Made by a program: the position numbers and the translations under genes
In this document: one piece after another, positions 10,820 to 20,900 of the stretch
Position numbering within the stretch: position 1 is the stretch's first letter
How the letters are laid out: the number at the start of each line of letters is the position of its first letter
The notes under the pieces: generated by a model
The model's database searches: none
Told to the model about the DNA's origin: nothing
What the model saw: the letters and a program-made list of their open reading frames with translations, nothing else
Assembly (NCBI GenBank): GCA_036897625.1
Contig: JAYMTA010000198.1
Coordinates: 1-35,338 of the forward strand
Direction: 5' to 3'
Origin: Pelargonium cotyledonis
Lineage: Eukaryota > Streptophyta > Magnoliopsida > Geraniales > Geraniaceae
DNA: 35,338 bases

Positions 10820-12358
10820 GAAAACATGAGCACTGAAGTTGCTGATTTTGTCAGCAAGTGTCAAGTCTATCAACAAGCTAAAAGTGATCACCAAACACAA
10901 GCTGGGTTGCTACAACCTTTGCCTATTCCTTCTGTGGTATGGTCTGAAGTGGCAATGTATTTTATCACAGGTTTATCAAGTTACAAAGGGTTTACTGTGA
11001 TCATGGTGGTTATTGATAGATAATCTAAATATGCCCATTTTTCTATGCTTAAAGTTGGGTATACAAGTCAAGATATAGCTAGGAAGTTTGTGGAGGATAT
11101 TGTAAGGTTACATGGGATTCCATCGGCCATTGTATCTGCCAGAGATAGGGCATTCACTACAAGTTTTTGGAATGAGCTATTTAAATTGCAAGGCACTACT
11201 TTGGCTATGAGCACTGCTTACTATCCCCAAACAGATGGTCAATCTGAAGCGCTCAATAAGACCCTGGAGTTATATCTCAGATGTTATACATTTGATTGTC
11301 CAAAGAAGTGGGGTGACTACTTACCCTAGGCTGAGCTATGGTATAATACTGACTATCAAACCTCAGCAAAGATATCTCTATTTCAAGCACTATATGGCAG
11401 ACCCCCACCAACTATCACATCATATATACTAGGATGTTCAGAGAATATAGAAGTGCAAGATTTGTTACTCACCAGGGATCAAATTTTACAGCAGCTGAAA
11501 TTCAATTTGAGTCTGGCTCAAAAGAAGATGGAGGCACAGAAAAACAAGACAATGAGAGATCTGCAATTTCAAGTAGGATATTGGGTGTTAGTTAAATTGC
11601 AACCTTATAGACAATAATCTGTTGCTCTAAGAAAAAACCAGAAATTAGGAATGAAATACTTTGGGCCTTTCAAAGTTTTGGAGAAGGTGGGAGCTGTTGC
11701 TTAGAAACTACAATTACCAGAAGAGGCTAAAATCCACCCTGTCTTTCATGTGTCCTTGCTCAAAAAGTTCAAAGGTGAGCCTGTGTCTCAGTTCCTACCC
11801 TTACCTCTTTCAGGACCTGATTTGATTATCAGTCAAGGCCAACTTCAGGTGTTGTCTTGGAGGAAAATTTGGAGAGGAGAGTCCTGGGTTCCTCAGCTAT
11901 AGGTAGCTTGGTTAGATGCTGCAGGAGAGAAGCAGGCTTGGATCAATTTGGCTAAGTTTCTGGAGCATTTTTCTGTCACTCACGTTGAGGACAGGGTGGT
12001 TCTAAATGGGGAGGGTATTGGTATGATGGTGGATAAAGAAGTAGCCGTTGTAATTGAAAAGGCTAAGAAGAAAGAAAGAAGCAATGGAAACGACACCGTT
12101 CGAGTCAGTTTGGCTGAAGGAGATGAGAAGTGGAACAACGTCGTGCAACTTAAAGAAACAAAGGAGCGAAACGACAGCGTTGCACCTGGTGGGTCTTCTT
12201 CTTCGTTTGATACCGTGGAGATGAAGAAAGCTGACTCAGCTAAGGAAGTTCCAGCTCAGCTAACCGTCGAGCCTGAGGAGGAAAAGGAGAGAGAGAAAGA
12301 TGGTCTAATCAGAAGGAGCGAGCGCTCAAGGAAGGTCCCAGCTCGATATGCTGAGTAG
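10820..12358 (+). pseudogene. Retrotransposon integrase with chromodomain-like tail, broken
   Basis: The region starts partway through the integrase zinc finger: only the FVSKC side survives, and the second cysteine reads Y. The core shows tyrosine (TAT, 10958-10960) and alanine (GCC, 11138-11140) where the first two catalytic aspartates should be. The glutamate in GQSEALN (11246-11248) is kept. In-frame stops occur at 11021 (TAA), 11327 (TAG), 11615 (TAA), 11702 (TAG) and 11900 (TAG). The segment HPVFHVSLLKKF, then VLSWRKIWRGESWVPQ and QAWINLAKFLEHF, is the family's chromodomain-like end. The frame runs on past the LTR border at 12019 and ends at 12356-12358 after RRSERSRKVPARYAE. Confidence 0.88.
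12008..12015 (+). other. Polypurine tract
   Basis: GGGGAGGG lies three bases before the 3' LTR. This is where Ty3-type elements prime plus-strand DNA. The short TAT spacer and the location support the call. Confidence 0.7.
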
Positions 12359-12582
12359 TATAAATAGTAGCTTTTGCTAGAATTAGGGTTGTTGAAGAAT
12401 TTGAACATTTATGTGTTTCTTCTCTCCCTCTCTGTATGTTTTGTTCATTTCCTCAACCTTGTAAGCTCTTTGTAGCTTGGATTTGAATTTGGTAATTGGA
12501 ATTGCTGTGGGCGCCATCTTTGGCCGAGGCAAAACTCTGTGTGTTGTTTACTTTCTAGTTCTTTGAATCTGTGAGCATTCCA
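12019..12582 (+). repeat. 3' LTR (564 bp)
   Basis: The LTR begins TGGTATGATGG and ends GCATTCCA, followed by the ATTTA target duplication. It is uninterrupted. Its first 340 bases encode the last 113 codons of the polyprotein. A TATAAATA promoter element at 12359-12366 begins directly after that stop codon. Confidence 0.95.
12359..12366 (+). promoter_or_regulatory. TATA box of the 3' LTR
   Basis: TATAAATA is in the same context as in the 5' LTR. If active it would read out of the element toward 12600 and the 3' side of the minus-strand neprosin gene. That is inference only. Confidence 0.5.
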
Positions 12583-12587
12583 ATTTA

Positions 12588-13154
12588 ACATATTTTACAA
12601 CTGATAACCCTATATATTTTTTGTAACTATTGATTGTCACGTACTTTCTATCCATTTCATCAGTTAATTTTGGTAGAGACCGGTTGTAAGGAAAAGGAAA
12701 CACATAAGAGACGATGGTGATGGCGCGATTGAAAGGAGGAAAACGATCAACGTTGAAGGTGAAAGAAGAGGGCAGAGAGAAAGCAAAGACCAATGGTGCT
12801 ATGCATATGAGCTAAGTCTCTCCAACGGTCACTTTTTAAATTGAAGAAGAAAAAGGCAACGGCGCCGTTAGGTGGATTTCGTTTCAATATTTGTTCTGTT
12901 TGTCTTTGTGTGTTGTCGTTTTGAACTAGTTAGCCTCTTCAATTACCAATGCTAAAGCTAAACTCTTTACAATATTTATGAATGTATAGCTACTACTAAT
13001 CCATATGCTCAGGAAATAACAACTAGCACCAATTTGAATTCATAATTAGCATAATATCCATTATTCACATCACTCCAAATCCAAATACAGGAGCGACCAA
13101 ACAAATATACAGCTTCTCAATTTATAACAAGTAACCATACTAGAGGTAGCTAGA
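12588..13154. other. Spacer between retrotransposon and neprosin gene
   Basis: The right part must hold the 3' UTR of the minus-strand neprosin gene, ending at its stop codon (13155). A purine-rich stretch at about 12690-12860 has no convincing frame. No further transposon ends or RNA genes are seen. Confidence 0.6.
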
Positions 13155-14986
13155 TCATGGACAATTTGGGTTTCTACCAGGACCGCCATAGTAAAAGAAT
13201 TGTCCCCAATCATCATTGTTGCCATTCTGGACATCGTAACAGCTCGATTGCTCGGTAAAAGTGGCAATGCCCGTAGGAGACCTGAGGTTATTCGAAGCAT
13301 CGACTATCTGAATGTTCCTGAAGTAACTAGCCTTCCCGAAACCTTCCTCCGGGAAATGCCCACTTCCCATTTGGGTCGTGGTGTGCTGCCCGTCTGCTTC
13401 TGAGTTCACAACCTCTCCTCCCCACTCAATCATTGAAGCACTTTCACCCAAATTTGTAAACAACAAGGCTGGCCAATAACCCAACACATACTCTCTCCCA
13501 AACTGCAGCCACCAGTTTCCCTCTTTCGGGTCCTACTAAACATAAAGAAACGTCACAGATTCTCTAGCTCATCAATATGCAACTTAAAAAAACACAAGTA
13601 TTATACATAGGGTAACATGTTGTTAACTGATCAAGATTCAAGAATTGGTACTTTGTTTCTTGATTACCTTCCAGACGAGTAAGCTGATATCGTATTGGGG
13701 GTTGCGATAGGCAGAAATCGGGTTGATGCTAGCGCCCATTGCTATATCATTGCTGATTTGGATAAACCCCGAGCATAGGAGATTGTAGCATCCTGTGGCT
13801 TGATAAGCATCACTCTGTTTTCATTTTCCACAAACAAGAAAAACTATGACCAATGTAACAACTAGTTCAAGAACCTAAAATCTGTACTATGCAAGGGACT
13901 TACCGTCCAATATGTGAAGAGGCGACTGTTGTTATCTCCGTATAAATCTGGGCTAACCTGATAATTTTCAACCGAGAAGATGAGACACTGCTGATATTCA
14001 AAACAAGTAACAAAAATGGTGATAGCAAAATTAAGTTACCTGCCAACCAGCTTCAATGCTGTTGAGATCTTCTCCAAATGTACTGCCCAAAACCCAGATT
14101 TGGGACAAGCTAAACTCATTACGCTGCTGGATTCTGGGTTCCCAAACATTCATGGTGGCCTGGGCTCCATAGAACTCTTCTCCTTCCACATAGACTATGG
14201 CATGCTATAACTCCAAAAGCATCAAAACAAGACAAGAACCATCAAACAAAAGAACAGCCTGCAGTAATTTTATTTTCACAAGATCTCTCCAAGATTTTTG
14301 CATGTGTAATGTAGCAAACTAGCAATACCTGATGACCACTTTGGCTGATGAAATCAGGATTTGCAGACCTGGGTTGTGGGATGGTTCTTTGCTTCTTGCG
14401 TCCGAACCTTTTGACTGAGCTTGCCCTCAACACATCATCTTCCTTAGTCCTTCTGATGGGAACAGTTCCTTGTGGACACCTTCCATTTATGTGCCACAGC
14501 TAGGCTTTGGCTCTTCCTCCTGGGCCTTTGAAGACACCTTTTTCTCATCAAATAGCCCCTCTGGATGAAAGTTTGGTCTTGTCTGAAACAGAAACAACTA
14601 TTTAGAAGACTGAACCCATGACAAGAAATTTGAACAAGTTGAAACAGAAACAGAGACCTGAATTGTATGGTTCTTGAGGAAAGGATGATCAAAAGTTGGC
14701 TGGTGAGCAACATGGACACAGTCAATAATGTCTCCATCTGGGCTCTGCTTCACACAAAACGCAACTGATAAATGAGAAATCAACAGACCCAATTAAAAAA
14801 ACTTAGTAAATTGAAGCACCAACTGATAAAATGAACCTGGATAGATTTAACAGAAGGCTTGTTCAATCGTTTGAGGTGGTTCTGGACCTTCAGATTCTGG
14901 CTAGCTATTCCTCTTCCTGCCGCACAAGCTGTGCTTATCAAAAGATTCACAAAACAAACCACCATTACCACCCTATCCGCCGCCAT
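13155..14986 (-). CDS. Neprosin-domain (DUF239) secreted protein, one frameshift
   Basis: Neprosin-family proteins are plant secreted glutamic-peptidase-like proteins; the founding member cleaves after proline, but most family members are untested. Exons in transcript order are 14986-14837, 14744-14658, 14582-14329, 14204-14040, 13957-13904, 13814-13668 and 13532-13155, all GT-AG. The ATG at 14986 starts a signal peptide (VVMVVCFVNLLISTACA). The N-terminal activation domain follows (LKRLNKPSVKSI, HQPTFDHPFLKNHTIQ), then the neprosin domain (HAIVYVEGEEFYGAQATMNV, EAGWQVSPDLYGD, GCYNLLCSGFIQ, MIEWGGEVVNS, FYYGGPGRNPNC). Length is about 410 aa, usual for the family. Exon 3 is 254 bases while both its borders are phase 0, so one base is missing near 14500, where EEPKP meets LWHINGRCPQGT in another frame. 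As written, translation would stop soon after. This is either a recent null allele or a sequence error. Confidence 0.88.
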
Positions 14987-17800
14987 AACCACCACAAGAA
15001 GGAGAAATTGCAAGTGGGTCTCGTGGAAGCAGTAAGGTTGGAGCCAAAAAACACTGCTCTACTGTACACAAGACCAAACCATTTTTTTCAAGAATTGATT
15101 ATTGGAGAGATTGAAGAAAATGGGTTGATTGGTCGTCCTCTTCCTCTCCCTCTTTTCCACAGACTACAACACTACACACTGTGACTGTCTTCTTCTGCTA
15201 ACTAACCAGAAAATGAAGCCGACAACTTACCTTTTTACCATCTTAAAGTTGATAATGAGGTTACTGACCCCAACCTTTTTCAAAAAAATTGCCTCTTCTG
15301 TCCCTGTCCTCTGTTCTTGTATTTTGCAACAACAATCACTGGTTCAGTTCATGTGCCACAAGAAACTAACTTTAAGTAGCTACAAGACAATCCAAACATG
15401 TTGAGTTAAACAGAAAACGGAGCAGTATTCATAAAAGTCACGAGTGAAAGTGATCAACTAATTTCACTTATTCTTGGACATTATTCATGGATAGATTGCT
15501 TATTCAAATTATACAGTTGTGATGCTTTAACTAACTAATGGATTGAGACAAGTTTCAAGGCAAAAGGCAAGAGAATAATGTTTTAGATTTGTTTAATAAT
15601 TATGTCGTGTTCATTTTGAGTTTGTTTAATAATATGCAAAAGAACTATATATATAAAAAAAAACAATGAAGCGAACATGTTATGTAATTACTCGCACAAC
15701 ACGATTAAAATTAAATTGTGGGTGGCGAGCCTTTTCTCTACTCGAGGCGTAGGAGCAGCTATCTGCACTGAAGTGTCTTCCAACATATAAAATCCTAATA
15801 ACAAAACAGATTTCAATCATCGTGCTAATTTATCAGTCTATAGACGACATATATATACATCACGCAAATCATTGTCAGTCGCCAAAATGCATCGATCACT
15901 CTATATTATGTGACAAGAGAATCAAAATCATCCTAAGCATTAAGCTTGGTGACTTGAGTTTGGTCTTCAGATTTGGCCTACAAGTGTGTGTGAGTTAAGT
16001 TCATCTATGTATCTCAGTCCACTCCAACTACATAGTTGTGACTTATGATTGAGTTTGGTCTTTAGATTTGGCAAAATGGAAACTCCATGTTCCTTGGACT
16101 GAGCTGAGCTACACACAGAGACTTGCTCACAGTTTATGTAACAGCCCAGAGAAACCAAATCAAAACAATCTTTGGGCCAGCCTCTTGGCACACATAGGCC
16201 TGTCCAGAAAGAAGGCCCATTTTCAGACCCATATCAATAGGAAATAGAAACTTAAAAAAGTGATCAATTGAGTCTTCTAAGTTTGAGCCTTAGCCACCCT
16301 TAAGATTCATCAAGTGACCACTACAATGAACTGAAAAGTTTCAACTCCTACATTGGAACTCAGATGAGAGATTGAGAGTATGTTTTTTCTGAATCCAGAA
16401 ACTCAAACAAGCTTCGTATTTTAGCAAAATGGTTAAACAAATTGAGTGTTACAAAAATACTAACCTCAGAACTCATTACTCGAAAAACTGTTAAAAAAGT
16501 CCCAAACCCCTAACTTGAGGGGCAGCAGATCTAAAAAGGGAAAAAGCTTACCCATTGAGTAAGATATTGTAGACATTGAGAGTAGGGGGAGTATATTATA
16601 TAGGCCACAACCTTAGGATCAGGAACAGTCTTCACAACCAAGAATAATAATGATGATTAATCATAATTAACACAAACATCCCCTAATTGACACTATCCCA
16701 ATAAAATAAAGCCTTACAGGCTGGAAAGCCATGGCCTCTGTAAAAGCTTTTCATGTTTTTAAGGGTCCCATCCCATACAAGTATCAACTTTTTTTCATGT
16801 GGTGTGAATGAACAACCCAAGATCAAGATCCGGCACTGCACGCTAACATCCTAGACAAAAACTCTAGCAAAACTAGCACATCCATTCAGTGGCCTACTAA
16901 GAGTTTAGGTAACTAAAAAGCCCCTACAAGGCGACCCCAGAGGTCTGATGGGTAGTGAACTTTAAGGTTGAAGAAATGTAATGTAGGGCTAAATCCAACT
17001 GGAGAAGGTGATTCCTGAATCTAGGTCTAGGTGTCATGCTCTGACTTTCATCTTTATACCATGAAAATCATAATTTGGTCTCGTGGTCATGTGTTCACTT
17101 CAACAAGATATGATCAAATGTTATTCGCAATTTGTGATCAGCAGGAGAAAGACGATATTTAAAGTGAACATAAAGACCTCTTACCAACAATCCTTCCATC
17201 TTAAACTCCACTATTAATGCTCAACCTGAACCTGTGGCACCGTGTCATTTGATCAAACAGGTTTGGTAATTCATTTAAGCAAATACTTAATGGTAATAAA
17301 AAGCCATCTTTAATTCTATTCATTTGAGAGAAGGTTGAAGCAACCACAATTCAAAAATACAGGAAGAAAAAGAAACATGGTTTTTATTGCATAAGACACA
17401 ATTCTAAACAAGGATTGGACCATCGACTGTGTTCTTGGTAATGCAGACCATAATGTGACCCAAAATAGTCTAAGCTTAGCAAAGCAATGGGTCCAATGAA
17501 CAAGCAGATGCAGTAATAAAGATAAACATAAAAGCTATTACCTGTATCATATATCTGGGTATGTGCAAGGATTGTTCTTGCGGTTGAAGCAAAGGACCCA
17601 CACAACTGGCCTGCCTTTCCTTTCGGGGCGGGAGATTTCTTCTGGTGCCAAGTCAGCATCCTATGTGGAAGGAAGGTGAGGAGGAGTGGCTGCTTGCTCT
17701 GCCTTTTGCTTTTGAGCTTACCACCTTCTTCATTTTCTCACCTTTTGATTTCCTTTTCAAAATTATGTCCTACTTTATATCTGAATATACAAGCTAACAA
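14987..17800. other. Intergenic region between neprosin and myosin genes
   Basis: This spacer holds the divergent upstream regions of two genes. I see no sound protein-coding gene. A 24-base direct repeat (TTGAGTTTGGTCTT... at 15954 and 16049, one mismatch) is 95 bases apart. A possible minus-strand exon at 17542-17660 is listed separately. The 117-codon frame that begins at 14831 on the plus strand mirrors neprosin exon 1 and is not a gene. Confidence 0.6.
17542..17660 (-). other. Candidate minus-strand exon upstream of myosin
   Basis: On the minus strand a pyrimidine-rich tract ending CCACATAG (acceptor) precedes a 119-base segment that is GC-richer than its surroundings. That segment ends CAG before GTAATAG (donor). 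One frame through it reads for 37 codons (DADLAPEEISRPERKGRP and so on) to a TGA at 17549-17547. I do not recognise the peptide. It could be an exon of a divergent non-coding RNA or a small-peptide gene, or chance. No partner exon is convincing. Confidence 0.25.
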
Positions 17801-17815
17801 GCACAGCACAAACCC

Positions 17816-17847
17816 TTCTCTCTCTCCCTCTCTCTCTCTCTTTCTCT
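17816..17847 (+). repeat. CT-rich microsatellite in the myosin 5' leader
   Basis: An interrupted run of CT dinucleotides (TCTCTCTCCCTCTCTCTCTC) lies about 80-110 bases before the myosin start codon, probably in or next to its 5' UTR. Such tracts are frequent in plant leaders and can act as GAGA-type regulatory elements. Confidence 0.7.
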
Positions 17848-17926
17848 AACAATATCAACAGCAAGGATTCATCTGTTTCCTGCTGATACCATTCCAGACT
17901 ATTGATGATCATATAGAATTTCAGTC

Positions 17927-20900
17927 ATGGTATGCTCTCCCAATTATCAGTTTTTGGTCTCTGTTCATTTAGATTTACTGAGCAATCTTTTTCTTTCCTG
18001 AATTAGTATTAAAATGTTTGTGTTTCTGCTTATTGGGTGTTTCAGGGAACTCCAGTAAATATCATAGTTGGATCACATATATGGGTTGAGGATCCTGAGG
18101 AAGCATGGATTGATGGGGAAGTGACACTAATCGAAGGCGGCGAGGCCACCATAATCACCACTACTGGGAAAACTGTAAGCCTTAACTATCTCCCGGAACA
18201 CGGGAAAGCACTTTCTTTTTTCCACCTAACCACCAAGAACTTCAATTGGTTCCAATCAGAATGAAGCATCACTAGTAAAGGCATTTGAAACCAAAAACTT
18301 CAGGCAATTTGTAAATAACATGAAAACATGGATCTAAAGGATGAACATTCCCTCCAAAAGTAGATCTATGAGGTTGTCCTGTAGGCTTTCTACCAGTTAA
18401 ATAGATTAGCTTCTCAATTTTACTGTTCTCATAAATTGAAATTCCTTGTACAAAATTCTATTTGGTGCATTTCTGTTCCGTACCGAAAACACAGTTCCCG
18501 GTTTTAGTGTAAGAAGGTATATTGAGTAAAAAGGAAATGCAGTACTCTCCTGAATCCTTTTCTGGTCAAGAACTACAATTTCAATGAACGATGATTGTGA
18601 TAAACTTTTGGGTAGCATTTGGATTATAAAAAAAATCATAATAGAAACATGAACAATAAGAATATCATCTCATTCCTGAGAAAAAATTCTAATCCTAAAG
18701 CTACCAGAGACAGGATAAATTTTACTCCTTCACACCTCAACATCAATTTTGGAATTCAGAACTAAGAAAACGGCAATGCTTACAGACTTCCCTTGTACAT
18801 GTTATTATGTTTTAGTTTAGCACAAGAGATGTCTATACTATGAAAGTATTTTGAGTACAGATACCTCAATGATCACATGTCAAGTAATGTGAACTTTTAC
18901 CTCAATATCAGATAGTTGCAGAGATTTCCAGCATATACCCAAAAGAAACAGAAGCACCACCAGCTGGGGTTGATGACATGACCAAGCTATCATATCTTCA
19001 TGAGCCAGGAGTTCTGTACAACCTTGCCTGTCGGTTTGTTCTCAATGAGATATATGTGAGTCATCACTACCTAATTACTCTGCAAAAGCAGTCAAGTTAC
19101 TCAGTAATGCTCATACAATTAGAGTTCTAACAATCAATTCAATTAAGCAGACTTACACTGGGAACATTCTGATAGCAGTGAATCCATTCCGGAGATTGCC
19201 ACATTTGTATGACATCCACATGATGGAGCAATACAAAGGCGCTGCATTTGGAGAGCTAAGTCCCCATCTCTTTGCCGTTGCAGACACTTGCTACAGGTAT
19301 GTCAATGCACAAAACAAGCTCATTGGCCAAGGAAATATGTGTTACTGATTTGCTTAAATTTCTTATATCAGGGCAATGATAAATGAGTGCGGAAGCCAGT
19401 CCATTTTGGTGAGTGGAGAGAGTGGAGCAGGTAAAACCGAGACAACAAAAATGCTCATGAGATACCTTGCATTCATGGGGGGAAGATCTAATACTGAGGG
19501 AAGAACAGTAGAACAACAAGTTTTGGAGGTAAGCTAGAATTACTTATGCTTCTCGTCTCTTAGAAACTACAGATGATAAAATAAAAGGTTAACGTGTACT
19601 CATCTATAGTCCAACCCAGTCTTGGAAGCATTTGGGAATGCTAAAACTGTTAAAAACAACAATTCAAGGTGACATTTCTACAATCTCGTCCCGTTTACTC
19701 CTTTTCCTTCTTTTTTGTTGTACTTACAAAGTGAGTTTCAATACCAGTCGTTTTGGTAAGTTTGTTGAGATTCAATTTGATAAGCACGGGAAGATCTCAG
19801 GAGCTGCTGTGCGCACATATCTTCTTGAGAGATCACGTGTTTGCCAAGTTTCTGACCCAGAGAGGAACTACCATTGCTTTTACATGCTCTGTGCAGCACC
19901 ACCTGAGGTATCTACTGTACATTCACCATACACCACAATGTCACAAACTGAAAGCATTGGAAAACAAAAGTTAACTGGTGATTATATCCTTTCAGGACGT
20001 CAAAAAGTTCAAGTTAGGGGACCCAAGAACATTCCACTACCTGAATCAGTCCAGCTGTTACGAAGTAGCAAATGTGGATGATGCAAGGGAGTATCTAGGG
20101 ACCAGAAATGCTATGGATATTGTGGGAATCAACCAGGATGAACAGGTATTATGCCTCTCCATCAACACAAAAATAAATAATACATTGACCGCAAGCTTCG
20201 TCCATTTTATTAGTAACAAATATATTTTCTTTCTGCAGGAGGCAATATTCCGCGTGGTAGCTGCTATCCTGCATCTTGGAAACATTAACTTTGTCAAAGG
20301 AAAAGAAGTGGATTCTTCAAAACTGAAAGATGAGAAATCAATCTATCATCTTCAAACAGTTGCAGAGCTATTAATGTTAGAACTTATATCAACTTCAACC
20401 ATGTACACTTATATTTCTTGGCTAGATTCTAATAATGCTTCAACACAGGTGTGACAAAACGGCACTGGAAGACTCACTCTGCAAGCGCGTCATAGTTACT
20501 CCAGATGGTAATATTACCAAGCTACTAGATCCTGATCAAGCTACCCTGAGTCGTGATGCCCTGGCTAAGACAGTTTACTCCAGATTATTTGATTGGTAAG
20601 CAAAATAGATGGACTTGTAGATGCAAACTGCATGCATGTTAGCAGTATCAAACATATCTAACCCAATTCCCATTTGGTTATTAACTTGCACTTCCTAAAC
20701 CTAATTTAATATGTTAGCAAAAGACTGATTACATCATACGGTATCATGAACAATGGCAGGCTCGTGGATAAGATAAACAATTCCATTGGTCAAGATCCAA
20801 ATGCAAAAAGCTTAATTGGTGTTCTTGATATATATGGCTTCGAGAGCTTCAAGATTAACAGGTACATCAATGTACATTGGGTTACTTAGCAACATATTCA

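Larger units (their letters stand above)
6761..12582 (+). mobile_element. Ty3/gypsy chromovirus LTR retrotransposon, defective
   Basis: The element is flanked by a perfect 5-bp target duplication, ATTTA at 6756-6760 and 12583-12587. Its LTRs begin TGGTATGATGG and end GCATTCCA (TG...CA). The internal order is gag, protease, reverse transcriptase, RNase H, integrase and a chromodomain-like C terminus. Integrase after RNase H makes it Ty3/gypsy, and the C-terminal module makes it a chromovirus; the clade is not resolved. The LTRs, once the nested insertion is removed, are both 564 bp and differ at about 30 positions by eye (about 5 percent), mostly transitions. The copy is therefore old, perhaps one to a few million years by usual plant rates. 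The polyprotein is broken throughout, so the element is not autonomous. It lies between HAL3 and the neprosin gene and interrupts neither. Confidence 0.96.

Noticed and set aside
6761..12582. Ty1/copia assignment of the retrotransposon
   Set aside because: Integrase follows RNase H and a chromodomain-like tail is present, which is the Ty3/gypsy chromovirus order.
14831..15184. 117-codon plus-strand frame
   Set aside because: It is the complement of neprosin exon 1 plus its upstream region; the minus-strand gene model explains the sequence.
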